64,000 bases of DNA from Lentisphaeria bacterium. Lineage in GTDB: Bacteria > Verrucomicrobiota > Lentisphaeria > Oligosphaerales > Oligosphaeraceae. The stretch is from assembly GCA_016287975.1 (NCBI GenBank), contig JAEEXV010000170.1, forward strand, positions 1-64,000. The letters run 5' to 3'. The position numbers and the translations under genes were made by a program. Positions 17,069 through 25,307 of this stretch are shown in pieces. The notes under the pieces are model-generated. The model did no database searches. It saw only the letters and a program-made list of their open reading frames with translations, and had not been told where the DNA came from. The first letter of the stretch is position 1; every line of letters starts with the position of its first letter.

Positions 17069-18163
17069 ATGGAGATTTTGTATCCCGAGACACTGGTGGC
17101 TCTCTGGAAGTATGCGCACCGGGAAGACTGCGGCTGTTCTCTAGCGGAAATTGTGGATGCCTGGGAGACGATTAAGCGGCGGTTGGCTGCCAAGGCAGCC
17201 GCTATTTTTCAGGGGAGGGCGGACGAAAAGGCCGGGGATCGTGCAAAGGACTTTTTGGTGGAGCTGTTAAAAAAGCCGCTGGCGGCGATCGAAGCTAAGA
17301 CGACGGAGGCATTTCTTTTTCGTGATCTGAGGAAATATCTGGTATACAAGGAAGACCCGGCAGGCTATGAACTCCATCAAATTGTCCGGGAGGCGTTGAG
17401 GGAGCTGGAAAAAAGCGGCGAGGTCATCCGGGATGAGAGTTCGAAAGGCCATGGTATTTCCAACCTCACTATCTTCAAGCTTGCCACTGCCCCGGAACGT
17501 TGTGGAACAGCGGAAGATTATCAGCATGCGGCGGGGACGATTCCGAAGTATCGTCCCCAGAGTCGCAAAGGCAGTCTGGAGCATTCCAAGATTTTGTCTC
17601 CCAATAATGCCTGCGATATTCTGTTGGCGTTGCTGAAAGCCTTCAATGGCTGGGTGTCGGTGTTGACGCTGTTTCAGGCCGTCAGGAAGCATATTCCCGC
17701 AGATTGTCTATTCCGCCAAATTGAAATCGGAGAACCGGAAATTTTGGAGGGAATGGCCAGCACTCTGGTTGAAGACGATGAACCCGGAGTTTTTTGCGAA
17801 AGTCAGGTCGAAATGCTGATTGTGGAGAAGAGCCGGAGCATCTGGCAGGAAATCTTGAGACTCAACGGGACACGGCTTTTCTGCCTGTATCACCTTCCGA
17901 AGCATTATGGCAAGGAGGGGGACGCCAAACCCGTGCTCAAGGATTTCGGGGCGACTTCGACAATGGGCGACCTGGACAAGCGAATCGAGAACTTCTGGCG
18001 GGAGACGCTGGAAGTGATTGCGGGGACGCGGGGATATGACCGGATTGGAGGAGCGGTCAAGAAGGCTGCGGAAGCAGTGCAGACCGGGATTTTCTTGAAT
18101 TTATACCGACGGTGTACGGAAAACGGGTATGATCCGCACTTAAAGGTCTATGAAGAGTTGTGA
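17069..18163 (+). CDS. Hypothetical protein, first gene of a three-gene unit
   Basis: I do not recognise this 364-residue protein. It is soluble, with no signal peptide or membrane segment. Secondary-structure reading suggests mostly helices, with winged-helix-like stretches around 75-125 (LFRDLRKYLVY, LHQIVREALRELEKSGEVIRD), where a helix is followed by a short KSGEVIRDESS turn-strand typical of a wing. A DNA- or protein-binding adaptor role is possible but unproven. Start ATG 17069 has a GAGG/GGAGG stretch within 20 bases upstream. The next gene starts 35 bp downstream after a strong AAGGAGG, so 17069, 18199 and 19074 form one operon whose last product is a paralogue of the C-terminal half of the patatin fusion at 35197. 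Confidence 0.7.
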   Translation: MEILYPETLVALWKYAHREDCGCSLAEIVDAWETIKRRLAAKAAAIFQGRADEKAGDRAKDFLVELLKKPLAAIEAKTTEAFLFRDLRKYLVYKEDPAGYELHQIVREALRELEKSGEVIRDESSKGHGISNLTIFKLATAPERCGTAEDYQHAAGTIPKYRPQSRKGSLEHSKILSPNNACDILLALLKAFNGWVSVLTLFQAVRKHIPADCLFRQIEIGEPEILEGMASTLVEDDEPGVFCESQVEMLIVEKSRSIWQEILRLNGTRLFCLYHLPKHYGKEGDAKPVLKDFGATSTMGDLDKRIENFWRETLEVIAGTRGYDRIGGAVKKAAEAVQTGIFLNLYRRCTENGYDPHLKVYEEL

Positions 18164-18198
18164 AACCGTTGAACGAACAATCAAGGAGGAAGCTTACT

Positions 18199-19077
18199 AT
18201 GAAGCCGAATGTCAACGTGGAACAGGATGCCATGATGGAACTGCAGGCCTTGCGCCAGAAGCTTGCCACGCAGGCGAAACCAACCGCCGAGCAAGGGCTG
18301 AAGTTGTCGGAACCGGCCGAAGGTCAGTTGCACCGGCTGCGCTCCGTTGGGGAGATGCCGGAGGCGTTTGCGCTGGTCACAAAAATCAAGGGGGGAAATT
18401 GCGCGGTAATTCCCGGCAGTTTCGATGCGATGGAAGGCGGGCCGGATGATCTGGTTTTGCCGCGGAGCGTGCTAGGCGACTATGTGACCTTGGCAATGGA
18501 TTTGGCGAGGAATGTCTCGACGCAGGCGCTGGGAACTGGCTTCGCCCGGTTGGATGAGGAGAGCTTCCGGAATGTCTGCGAATCCCTGGCCGAGTTCCAG
18601 GGCACGAAAGGGGCGCGCCAGATGTATCCATACGCCTTGCCATACATTGGCCGCGATGACGAGCGCATTGCCTATCATGCCCAGCTGAAGGAAAGAGTGC
18701 GTGAAAGCCAGACGCAGGCCTTGCTGGAACAGTTTGCAAGCTGGGTTTTGCTGGCGCCCCAGCAGGGCGTGGCGCTGGCTGCCGGCGGTGAGACGGCGAT
18801 GGTCCGAATGGAATTTATCGCCCGTGATGGCCATTTGTCCTTGACGATGGATTTGGATCCGGCGCAAAAACGGTGCTATGTCAGCGTCTATGGCGGCGAT
18901 GGCGAGGAAAGCCACGCGGCCGACGGCTGGCAGTTGCATTTGGCGGCGGATCGCACGTCGCTTGGCACCATTGCCGATGGCGGGTTGGCGTGCGATGTGC
19001 CGGAGATGATTGGAGACCGTTTGTATTTCACCGACGCGGAGGGTGAAATCCAGCCTGGTGAATGGAGACGGCGATGA
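18199..19077 (+). CDS. Hypothetical protein, second gene of the unit
   Basis: 292 residues, not recognised. The start ATG 18199 has AAGGAGG ten bases upstream; an earlier in-frame start at 18160 lacks a ribosome site. It begins with a helical segment (about 8-35) and is mixed alpha/beta afterwards. The C-terminal 80 residues are strand-rich (MVRMEFIARDGHLSLTMDL and RCYVSVYGGD), suggesting a small beta-sandwich or barrel. No catalytic motif stands out. The stop TGA overlaps the ATG of the following gene (ATGA at 19074), indicating translational coupling, so this protein and the 670-residue product are probably made in matched amounts and may bind each other. Confidence 0.7.
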   Translation: MKPNVNVEQDAMMELQALRQKLATQAKPTAEQGLKLSEPAEGQLHRLRSVGEMPEAFALVTKIKGGNCAVIPGSFDAMEGGPDDLVLPRSVLGDYVTLAMDLARNVSTQALGTGFARLDEESFRNVCESLAEFQGTKGARQMYPYALPYIGRDDERIAYHAQLKERVRESQTQALLEQFASWVLLAPQQGVALAAGGETAMVRMEFIARDGHLSLTMDLDPAQKRCYVSVYGGDGEESHAADGWQLHLAADRTSLGTIADGGLACDVPEMIGDRLYFTDAEGEIQPGEWRRR

Positions 19078-21083
19078 ATCGCTTGGAGTTTGCACCGCGG
19101 ACACTTTGCGACATCGCGGTGGAGTGTCCGGAAGACCTCCTGTTTTTCTCGTTGGATACTCTGAAAACCACCGGGTTGAAGGCGTGCCAGGCCCCGAATG
19201 TCCGTGCCGCCGTGGTGGCCGAACTCTGCATCCGGTATTTTCTTTCCAGCGATTCGGATATTCTGGCCATCCTTCAGGATGTGCTGCCGGCCGGGGAATC
19301 CCTGGAGTTTGTCCAGCAGTTGCCGCTCTGGCAGGAAGAGTGCGACGCCGAGCGGCTATGCCAGTGCCTATGGAATCCCCGCACGGACTTTTCGCGGCAA
19401 TGCGTTGACAGATTACGCTGGCGGTTGCGGCATCTGCTGGAAGCGGAAGGCCTCATTCCAGTCATCTGGCAAAGGCGTGGGCCAGAGGATAGGGTGGCGT
19501 ATTTGCTGCCATTTCGTTTTGGCGACAAAAAGCAGGGGGTGGGGGTGTTTGATGCCGACGGGAAGGAGTTGCTCAACCAGGAGCAGCAACCGGAATGGTC
19601 GGGGTATCTGAGGAAGATGGGATTGGAGGCCCGGGTGCAGTTGCTGTGCCGGGTGAGGGAGGGTGTCCCGCCATTCACGGGGGACAGCATGATGCTGCCA
19701 GTGCAGATGGCCTGGTGGCGGAGGCAAGGCGGAAGTCAGGGCTTGTTGAAATATCCGCCTTTCAGCATAGTCGCGACTGGGGCGTTTGATGACGAGGGCC
19801 TGCTGAAGCCGGTGGCGGTTGCGCCGAAGGCGGCGGCCGTGAAGAGGGGATTGTATCGGGCATTGTTCATTTATCCCCGCAACGCCGAAAGTGTGGCGGG
19901 AGACACCCTTCCGCTGGCGCAGAACCTGAGCCGCGAAGAAGTGCATGCGCAAATCCAGAAACAGATTGAACAACGTGTGCATTGGGACTGTGATTATGCT
20001 ATTCGGCGTTTCCAGGACATGGCTATGGAAGTACGGGCCTGGCATTTCTCGGATTGGGGGCCGCTGCTGCGGCGTCTGGATATGGCGAAGATCTGGAACA
20101 AATATGAATTCCCGAAGGAATATATGCTGAACTTGATGTTGCGGAGCGAAGCCTATTGCCATTGCGGCCGGACGCCGGAGGCGCAGCGCCTGAACCAGGA
20201 GGCCCGGGTGTTCGCCGCATCGCAAGGCGAGGACTGCCGTTATTATCTATTGCGGCTGGAAATCGAGCAGATGGTGCAGAGGCAGGACGAGGAGGGGTTT
20301 GGCAAACTCGCGGAACTGGAGGCGGAATTGTCGGGGCGGCTGGAAGAGTTCTCGGACAACGACCTGTGGATGCGTTTCCATGGCACGATGGCGCAGGCAT
20401 ACGCATATGCCTATGTGGCTAAGTTGCCATGGGGGGATCAGGCGAAGGCGCTTCAGCACGCAGAGGCCGCGATTCGATGCGCGGTGCGCGGTGGAGAGGC
20501 GAATGACATCGCCCAGGATCTGAACTACCGCCATCTGCTGTTTGTCTTGTTTGCCCCGGGAACCCCGGAAGAGGATGATGCGTATCAAGAGGCGTTGGCG
20601 AAATGCCGCGAACTCAAACACACGAAGGACAAGTCCTATGTCAAAAACAGTGGCTTTCTGCACCGAGCCAAGGTTATGGCCTGGTATCGACAGTTGCTTC
20701 GGACGGGGATGGCGCCGGCCTATAAGCGTGCGTTGGAGATGGTTGAAGTCTTGAATGCCAGGTATTGGCCGGGCGCCTGCGTCGGCAAGTATCTGGGGGC
20801 GCTGGCGGCGGAGGAAGGGCGGCGCGCGGAGGCGGTGCGTTACTTTGAGAAAGGGGAGGCGGCCATCGCGGATGAAGAGGTGCCGGGAGTGGTGTCGTTG
20901 ATCAAGTTGACCGTGCTGGCCGAGGCCTATCGCTCGCTGGGGGACGCGGCCTGGCTGGAGAAAGCGCGGAAGCTCGCAAAAACGCTGCCCGATTCCATCG
21001 CCCCGATCACCCTCCCGCGCTGGCGCGCCTACCTTGACAACCCCGCAAACGCCGAATTCCCCGGACTGAAATACTGGTATTGA
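19074..21083 (+). CDS. Lon-fold-like plus helical-repeat protein, paralogue of patatin-fusion C-terminus
   Basis: 669 residues. The N-terminal 90 residues are helical. Residues about 130-290 include LPVQMAWWRR, then IVATGAFDDEGLLKPVAV-x-KAAAVKRG and ALFIYP. That order recalls the S16 Lon-protease fold (ATGExxxxGxVxPVGGxxxKxxAA, IxP), with the Lys kept but no clear GPSAG serine motif, so it is probably not a protease. From about 330 to the end it is a TPR-like helical repeat region with conserved blocks EYLMLNLMLRSEAYCH-type, DLWMRFHGTMAQA and DIAQDLNYRH, ending FPGLKYWY. The same blocks, order and C-terminal FPGLRYWY occur in the protein at 35197. Start ATG 19074 overlaps the upstream stop and has GGAG at a good distance. 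Function is unknown; a ligand- or partner-sensing scaffold is plausible. Confidence 0.7.
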   Translation: MNRLEFAPRTLCDIAVECPEDLLFFSLDTLKTTGLKACQAPNVRAAVVAELCIRYFLSSDSDILAILQDVLPAGESLEFVQQLPLWQEECDAERLCQCLWNPRTDFSRQCVDRLRWRLRHLLEAEGLIPVIWQRRGPEDRVAYLLPFRFGDKKQGVGVFDADGKELLNQEQQPEWSGYLRKMGLEARVQLLCRVREGVPPFTGDSMMLPVQMAWWRRQGGSQGLLKYPPFSIVATGAFDDEGLLKPVAVAPKAAAVKRGLYRALFIYPRNAESVAGDTLPLAQNLSREEVHAQIQKQIEQRVHWDCDYAIRRFQDMAMEVRAWHFSDWGPLLRRLDMAKIWNKYEFPKEYMLNLMLRSEAYCHCGRTPEAQRLNQEARVFAASQGEDCRYYLLRLEIEQMVQRQDEEGFGKLAELEAELSGRLEEFSDNDLWMRFHGTMAQAYAYAYVAKLPWGDQAKALQHAEAAIRCAVRGGEANDIAQDLNYRHLLFVLFAPGTPEEDDAYQEALAKCRELKHTKDKSYVKNSGFLHRAKVMAWYRQLLRTGMAPAYKRALEMVEVLNARYWPGACVGKYLGALAAEEGRRAEAVRYFEKGEAAIADEEVPGVVSLIKLTVLAEAYRSLGDAAWLEKARKLAKTLPDSIAPITLPRWRAYLDNPANAEFPGLKYWY

Positions 21084-21119
21084 CGGAGGACACGGGGCCG
21101 GCGTGGAAGTCGGTTTTGA

Positions 21120-21194
21120 GTCCACAAAATACACCGAATCCACAGAAACAATTCCCGGCTGGACAACATCGGTATTTCTGTGTATTCTGTGGAC
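21120..21194 (+). terminator. Long inverted repeat after the unit
   Basis: GTCCACAAAATACAC (21120-21134) and GTGTATTCTGTGGAC (21180-21194) are inverted copies with one mismatch and are followed by TGTTTTGGG. A second inverted pair (TCTTTGGGAG near 21208, CTCCCAAAGA near 21258) lies just downstream. Either could end transcription of the 17069-21083 operon. The rest of 21084-21459 holds only a minus-strand TGTTCCCCA motif (21431-21442) and no gene. Confidence 0.45.
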
Positions 21195-21459
21195 TGTTTT
21201 GGGATTGTCTTTGGGAGACGTGCCCAATGGCAGAGTGGTCCGATGATCTACAGGCCCTCCCAAAGAGAGCGAGAGTTTAAAATCACCTCTATATTATGGA
21301 GCGGGTTTACAACCGGAGGGAGAGGGAAAGCGAATTGAGAGGCGCTGTTTTCCATGAGTCGGCAATTGTCTCAGTTGAAATCCCCGACAATGGTTGAACA
21401 TTCTGCACAGGCGAGGCAATGGCCGCCCCACATGGGGAACAGCACGAATTGCGAAAAAC

Positions 21460-23961
21460 ATGGAAAAGCCGATGGAAGTCAAGGTGGAGAATTGGAAGGC
21501 GCAGTACAAGCGGGCCAGATTGGAAGGGGATCGACCAGGCTGGGAGATCCTTGAACCGCAGTTGCGGAAGGAATTGGGGGAGGAGGGGCTGGTGTTGTTG
21601 GTCCAGGAAGCAAAACGGTATATGCTCGACTGTGAGGCGCTGGCGAATAATGCACGGGAAATGGCTCAACATAACGTCAAACGCGATTCCATGGCCTTTG
21701 ACACCATTCGGAAACGGGCGGCGGCATTGAATCCAAGTGCGGAAGCGTATGTTTGCAGGGTGTATGAGAAGGCGCGCGGCGCATGTTCCCCTTTCTTCCA
21801 CTTGCCTAAGCAGTATCCTCCTCGGTTGGTTCCTCTAAAGCATGGCCAGGGAAATGGCGCGCGGTTGTCGAAGGGTGTCAAGCCAAGGACGGTAACAGTC
21901 CGTCCGGCTGAATCGCGTCCGGGAAATGGCGCACAGTTGCCAGAGGGCATCACTTTGCAAACCACGGGGAAACATGGAATGGATGCGCAACTTGCGCAGC
22001 AGCAATGGCCTGCGAAGGCGACCCTGGCACAATTGATTCCTAGGTTTGTTCGGAAGGACGGACATCATCCCAATTCAATCCTGAGTCTGAAGCCGGCCAA
22101 GCGCTGGGAACTCCATTTTGACGAGACGGGGGAGTGTTTTGATGCCACGCAACCGGAGGACAGGCAAGGTGCGATGACCAAAGGGCGCGGGGTGATAGTG
22201 ATGATCGCGGAGGGAATGAAGCGCAAACTTCAGCCGCTGAAGAAGACGTGGCATTCGACAGGCGAATCGTACAAGCAGATCGTGGCTGCGATCCAGCGGA
22301 TGGTAAGAAGCGGATGCGGGATTTTGGGTGTCGAAGCGGGGGCCATGGCCGAGGCGGCAATTGACGGGGATCGCTGGCTAGGATGCATTGAGACCTTGCT
22401 TTCCTTTGTCCTCCGCATTCTCCCCTTGAATGGCCCGACGGAACTTTCATTGTATGTCGAAAATCGGAGTGAGTGGGATGTAAATAGCTCGACGTTGTTA
22501 CAGGCCATTGTGGAATTGGCGCGCCTGCATCTGGCGCTGGATGATCCGGAACGGGCCGAATGGATTAAGATTCAAGCGCAAGTGGTGGAAAAAGGTGAAC
22601 AACCATACAATGGCTATGCCGATGTCGCGGCCTATTGTTGGGGAGCGTCCTCCATCGGGCGGTTGCTTGAGGCGACGGAGTGGGTCGGGCCTTGCCTGTT
22701 GGAGATGTCCGTCGGCGAGTTCGCCCAGTTGACGTCGTTCATCCGGCATAATGGGGTGCCGAGCCCGGAAGAGTGGAGTGCGCTGTTGATGACTGACGAG
22801 GGAAGCCGTGAGGGGACATTATTGTCGGAACTGATAATGCAACTTGGACGGCAGGTGCAGACAGAAGCGGGGGCAAAGCTGTGGCAAGGGTATTTGGAAC
22901 ATACCTTGCATCATTTGAATTCCAAGTCCATCGACATGGCGATACTGGAGCGTCAGATTGGTTGGTTGAAGTCATGGCAGCCTGCAGGAATCCAACTGCC
23001 TCCGCGTCTCCGGTTGTTATGGTTGACGATGTGTATGGCGGAGGCAAATCACCGTGGCGAATTGGCGTTGGATGATTCTCATCAAGAGGAGCTGGAAGGT
23101 CTGTGCGAGAGGTTGTGGCGGGAGGATGCACCGTTGGTGACCTTTGCGAAGTTACATTGGGCAGTTTCCTGTACCAATGAATTCGCATTTAAGGAGGCGC
23201 AGGAGGTATTGCTTCCGTTGCTGGAGAAATCTCCGGAAACGATGGGTTTGCAATACCATGGACAGATTCTATCCAGTCTTGGGCAGCATGCTGCGTTCCT
23301 GGGTGATTTCAGTCAGGCGGCCAAATGGTTCAAGCAGGCGATTCTGGATTTTAAGGGACTCAGTGATCAGAGTGTGGTGAGGAGGGAGATGCAGCAAACC
23401 CAATCCTATCTTTTGACAGTGTTGATGGATTATGCCGATACCAAGCAAAGGGATCTGGATTTATGGATACACAATTACTACGGGAGTTCTTTGGAAAAAG
23501 TCATTCCGTTCGTGGCCGCTTCGGGGAACCCCGACAAGTATCCTCACCATATCCTGTTGCGTTATCTCTTTTCAAGGTACGGGACTGAAGAGTTGCGTAC
23601 AAAATACCTGTCACACAAAAAAGCATGGCAGAGTGGCCTCGGCCATCCGTGGGAATTAATCGAGTTTTACCGGGCGATGTTGCTGCCAGAGGGGGAAGAG
23701 CGCCAAATGCAGTTGCAAAAAGCGTACAAACTGGCTTGTAAGGGCGGCCCGACGCTGCGCCTGATTGCCGCTGTCATTTTAGGGGCCATCCGTTGCATGG
23801 ACAAGTCCGTCACGGCAGAGTTGGGCAAAGTGGTAGAACAGGTGGAGAAAGATTTGCCGCGATTAGGGGAGGCACGTCTTGCGGCCTTGCGGGCACAAGC
23901 CGAGACTCCGCAGGATCCATTGACTCTGGCCCAGGCAGTCCTCCCCTTCAATTTCCGATGA
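21460..23961 (+). CDS. DUF3800-like (RNase H fold) plus helical-repeat protein, paralogue 1
   Basis: 833 residues from ATG 21460; the frame is open to 21394 and the start is uncertain because no good Shine-Dalgarno is seen. The central domain begins WELHFDETGE and later has NGYADVAAYCW. This matches the pattern of DUF3800 proteins, where a first strand carries an acidic DE pair and a later helix reads xADLxA. These are putative metal ligands of an RNase H-like nuclease fold. From about residue 430 on it is a TPR-like helical array (LKSWQPAGIQLPPRLRLLWL, GQILSSLGQHAAFLGDF, YPHHILLRYLF, GHPWELIEFYRAML) ending VLPFNFR. Paralogues with the same blocks lie at 25308 and 32260. The N-terminal 190 residues are variable. 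Role unknown; an effector nuclease on a variable scaffold is an inference. Confidence 0.7.
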   Translation: MEKPMEVKVENWKAQYKRARLEGDRPGWEILEPQLRKELGEEGLVLLVQEAKRYMLDCEALANNAREMAQHNVKRDSMAFDTIRKRAAALNPSAEAYVCRVYEKARGACSPFFHLPKQYPPRLVPLKHGQGNGARLSKGVKPRTVTVRPAESRPGNGAQLPEGITLQTTGKHGMDAQLAQQQWPAKATLAQLIPRFVRKDGHHPNSILSLKPAKRWELHFDETGECFDATQPEDRQGAMTKGRGVIVMIAEGMKRKLQPLKKTWHSTGESYKQIVAAIQRMVRSGCGILGVEAGAMAEAAIDGDRWLGCIETLLSFVLRILPLNGPTELSLYVENRSEWDVNSSTLLQAIVELARLHLALDDPERAEWIKIQAQVVEKGEQPYNGYADVAAYCWGASSIGRLLEATEWVGPCLLEMSVGEFAQLTSFIRHNGVPSPEEWSALLMTDEGSREGTLLSELIMQLGRQVQTEAGAKLWQGYLEHTLHHLNSKSIDMAILERQIGWLKSWQPAGIQLPPRLRLLWLTMCMAEANHRGELALDDSHQEELEGLCERLWREDAPLVTFAKLHWAVSCTNEFAFKEAQEVLLPLLEKSPETMGLQYHGQILSSLGQHAAFLGDFSQAAKWFKQAILDFKGLSDQSVVRREMQQTQSYLLTVLMDYADTKQRDLDLWIHNYYGSSLEKVIPFVAASGNPDKYPHHILLRYLFSRYGTEELRTKYLSHKKAWQSGLGHPWELIEFYRAMLLPEGEERQMQLQKAYKLACKGGPTLRLIAAVILGAIRCMDKSVTAELGKVVEQVEKDLPRLGEARLAALRAQAETPQDPLTLAQAVLPFNFR

Positions 23962-24031
23962 CGAAGAGAATCTCAGCGAGGAGGGGGCTTTTTGCCACTA
24001 CATGGTGCGTAGGTAAATACTAGGAGTCCTC

Positions 24032-25261
24032 ATGAATGGATATGAATTGTGCAAGGCGGTTTTAGACCATCCGGAAGGCGGAGTGGAAAAGTTGCTTGCC
24101 TTGGCGGGGGATGCGGAATGCGAGTGGCTGGAATTGAAAGCCAGTGTGGCATTGAGCCCGGAGGATCAAAAGAAAGGTGACAAGCCAGAGGATTTATACT
24201 GGTCGATTGCCAATGCCGTCATTGGGATTATGAACACATACGGGGGCGCGGTCATCATTGGCATAGATGACAAGAATCATAAGGTCGTTCCATTGAAAGC
24301 TCATGATCCACGCCATGTCATCCAAACCGAAGGCCTGGAGGCTTATTTGCGTAAGGAAATATATGATCGGATATGGTCAAGTAACAATGGGAACTGGGGA
24401 ACGAAAAATGTTTTTCACACCACGAATCCATTGCCACCTTTGATTGATGTCGAGAAAGCGGTGTATCAAGGAGAATATGTGGCGGTGATTCTCGTCAAAC
24501 CATCGGTTCCATGTCTCAGAATCTGGAAAGGGCAAGTGGAGGAGATTCGTTGCCGTGTCCTTGGCAAAATCGGCGAGACTATTGAAATCATCGGCAGTGA
24601 CAATATGGACAACTATGAAGATAAGAACCGGGGCCTTGTCATTTGTGCTCCCTATCTGCAAAACATTTTTGACCAATTCATAGATAAAACAAGGGGGGGA
24701 AAAGAATGGAAAATTACAAAAGCAGCACACCTGATTTTTGGTATTCTCGGTTTCTTATTCGTTGCGTTTTGCTATATCCTCTTTCTTTTTTTCAAGGAAA
24801 ACATACAAAAACACCCGTGGATTACGGGTATTGTCTTACTTGCCATCGTTCTCGGTTTTTGTTTTTTTTGCACCTCTATCATTTTTACTATATGTGCAAA
24901 GCTAATGGGCCGCAAAGTGGATTATACTCCAATTCCCGGTATGGATTCACCTGACAAGATCCTTGTTGATCATCCATTGTGGACGATTGAATGGCATTGT
25001 GTGGACATGGGATTGTGGTGGCAAACATCCGATGAGCAAGATACTTGCTATGGCACGTGGAAATTGGAGAAGAATCGGGCCTTTGGCAATTATAGAATCC
25101 TGGATCCGCATGGCTTTATGCGTTGCTGGGGGTGGCAACGACAGGTCTTGCCCGTATGGGGGAAGCTCAAGAAGGAGTTAGAGGAGCGGGAATCCGAAAA
25201 AACACCCCTGCGCAGAAACGCTTCAGGTTCAGCAAATGGGGCCGCAGAGGCCTCGCCATAG
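24032..25261 (+). CDS. Schlafen AlbA_2-domain protein with two membrane segments
   Basis: 409 residues. Residues about 25-195 are a Schlafen/AlbA_2 domain: CEWLELKAS, then a helix SIANAVIGIMNTYGGAVIIGIDD (conserved FANxxGGxLxxGVDD type), and VAVILVKPS near the end of the domain. Two hydrophobic segments follow at about 232-253 and 265-290, so the AlbA_2 domain is probably anchored at the inner membrane. The remaining 110 residues face one side and are Trp-rich (WTIEWHCVDMGLWW). The family binds nucleic acids or cleaves tRNA-like substrates in some eukaryotes; bacterial roles are poorly known. The start has AGGAG six bases upstream. The segment encoding the membrane helices is clearly more AT-rich than the flanks. 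The gene lies between two DUF3800-like genes and converges on the second. Confidence 0.8.
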   Translation: MNGYELCKAVLDHPEGGVEKLLALAGDAECEWLELKASVALSPEDQKKGDKPEDLYWSIANAVIGIMNTYGGAVIIGIDDKNHKVVPLKAHDPRHVIQTEGLEAYLRKEIYDRIWSSNNGNWGTKNVFHTTNPLPPLIDVEKAVYQGEYVAVILVKPSVPCLRIWKGQVEEIRCRVLGKIGETIEIIGSDNMDNYEDKNRGLVICAPYLQNIFDQFIDKTRGGKEWKITKAAHLIFGILGFLFVAFCYILFLFFKENIQKHPWITGIVLLAIVLGFCFFCTSIIFTICAKLMGRKVDYTPIPGMDSPDKILVDHPLWTIEWHCVDMGLWWQTSDEQDTCYGTWKLEKNRAFGNYRILDPHGFMRCWGWQRQVLPVWGKLKKELEERESEKTPLRRNASGSANGAAEASP

Positions 25262-25307
25262 GTGTCACGAGCGCGAAGTGCGCCGTCCTTTGCTCCTGCG
25301 CCCCGAT

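Noticed and set aside
19074..21083. Active Lon-type protease
   Set aside because: The GPSAG serine motif is absent, so only a fold resemblance is claimed.
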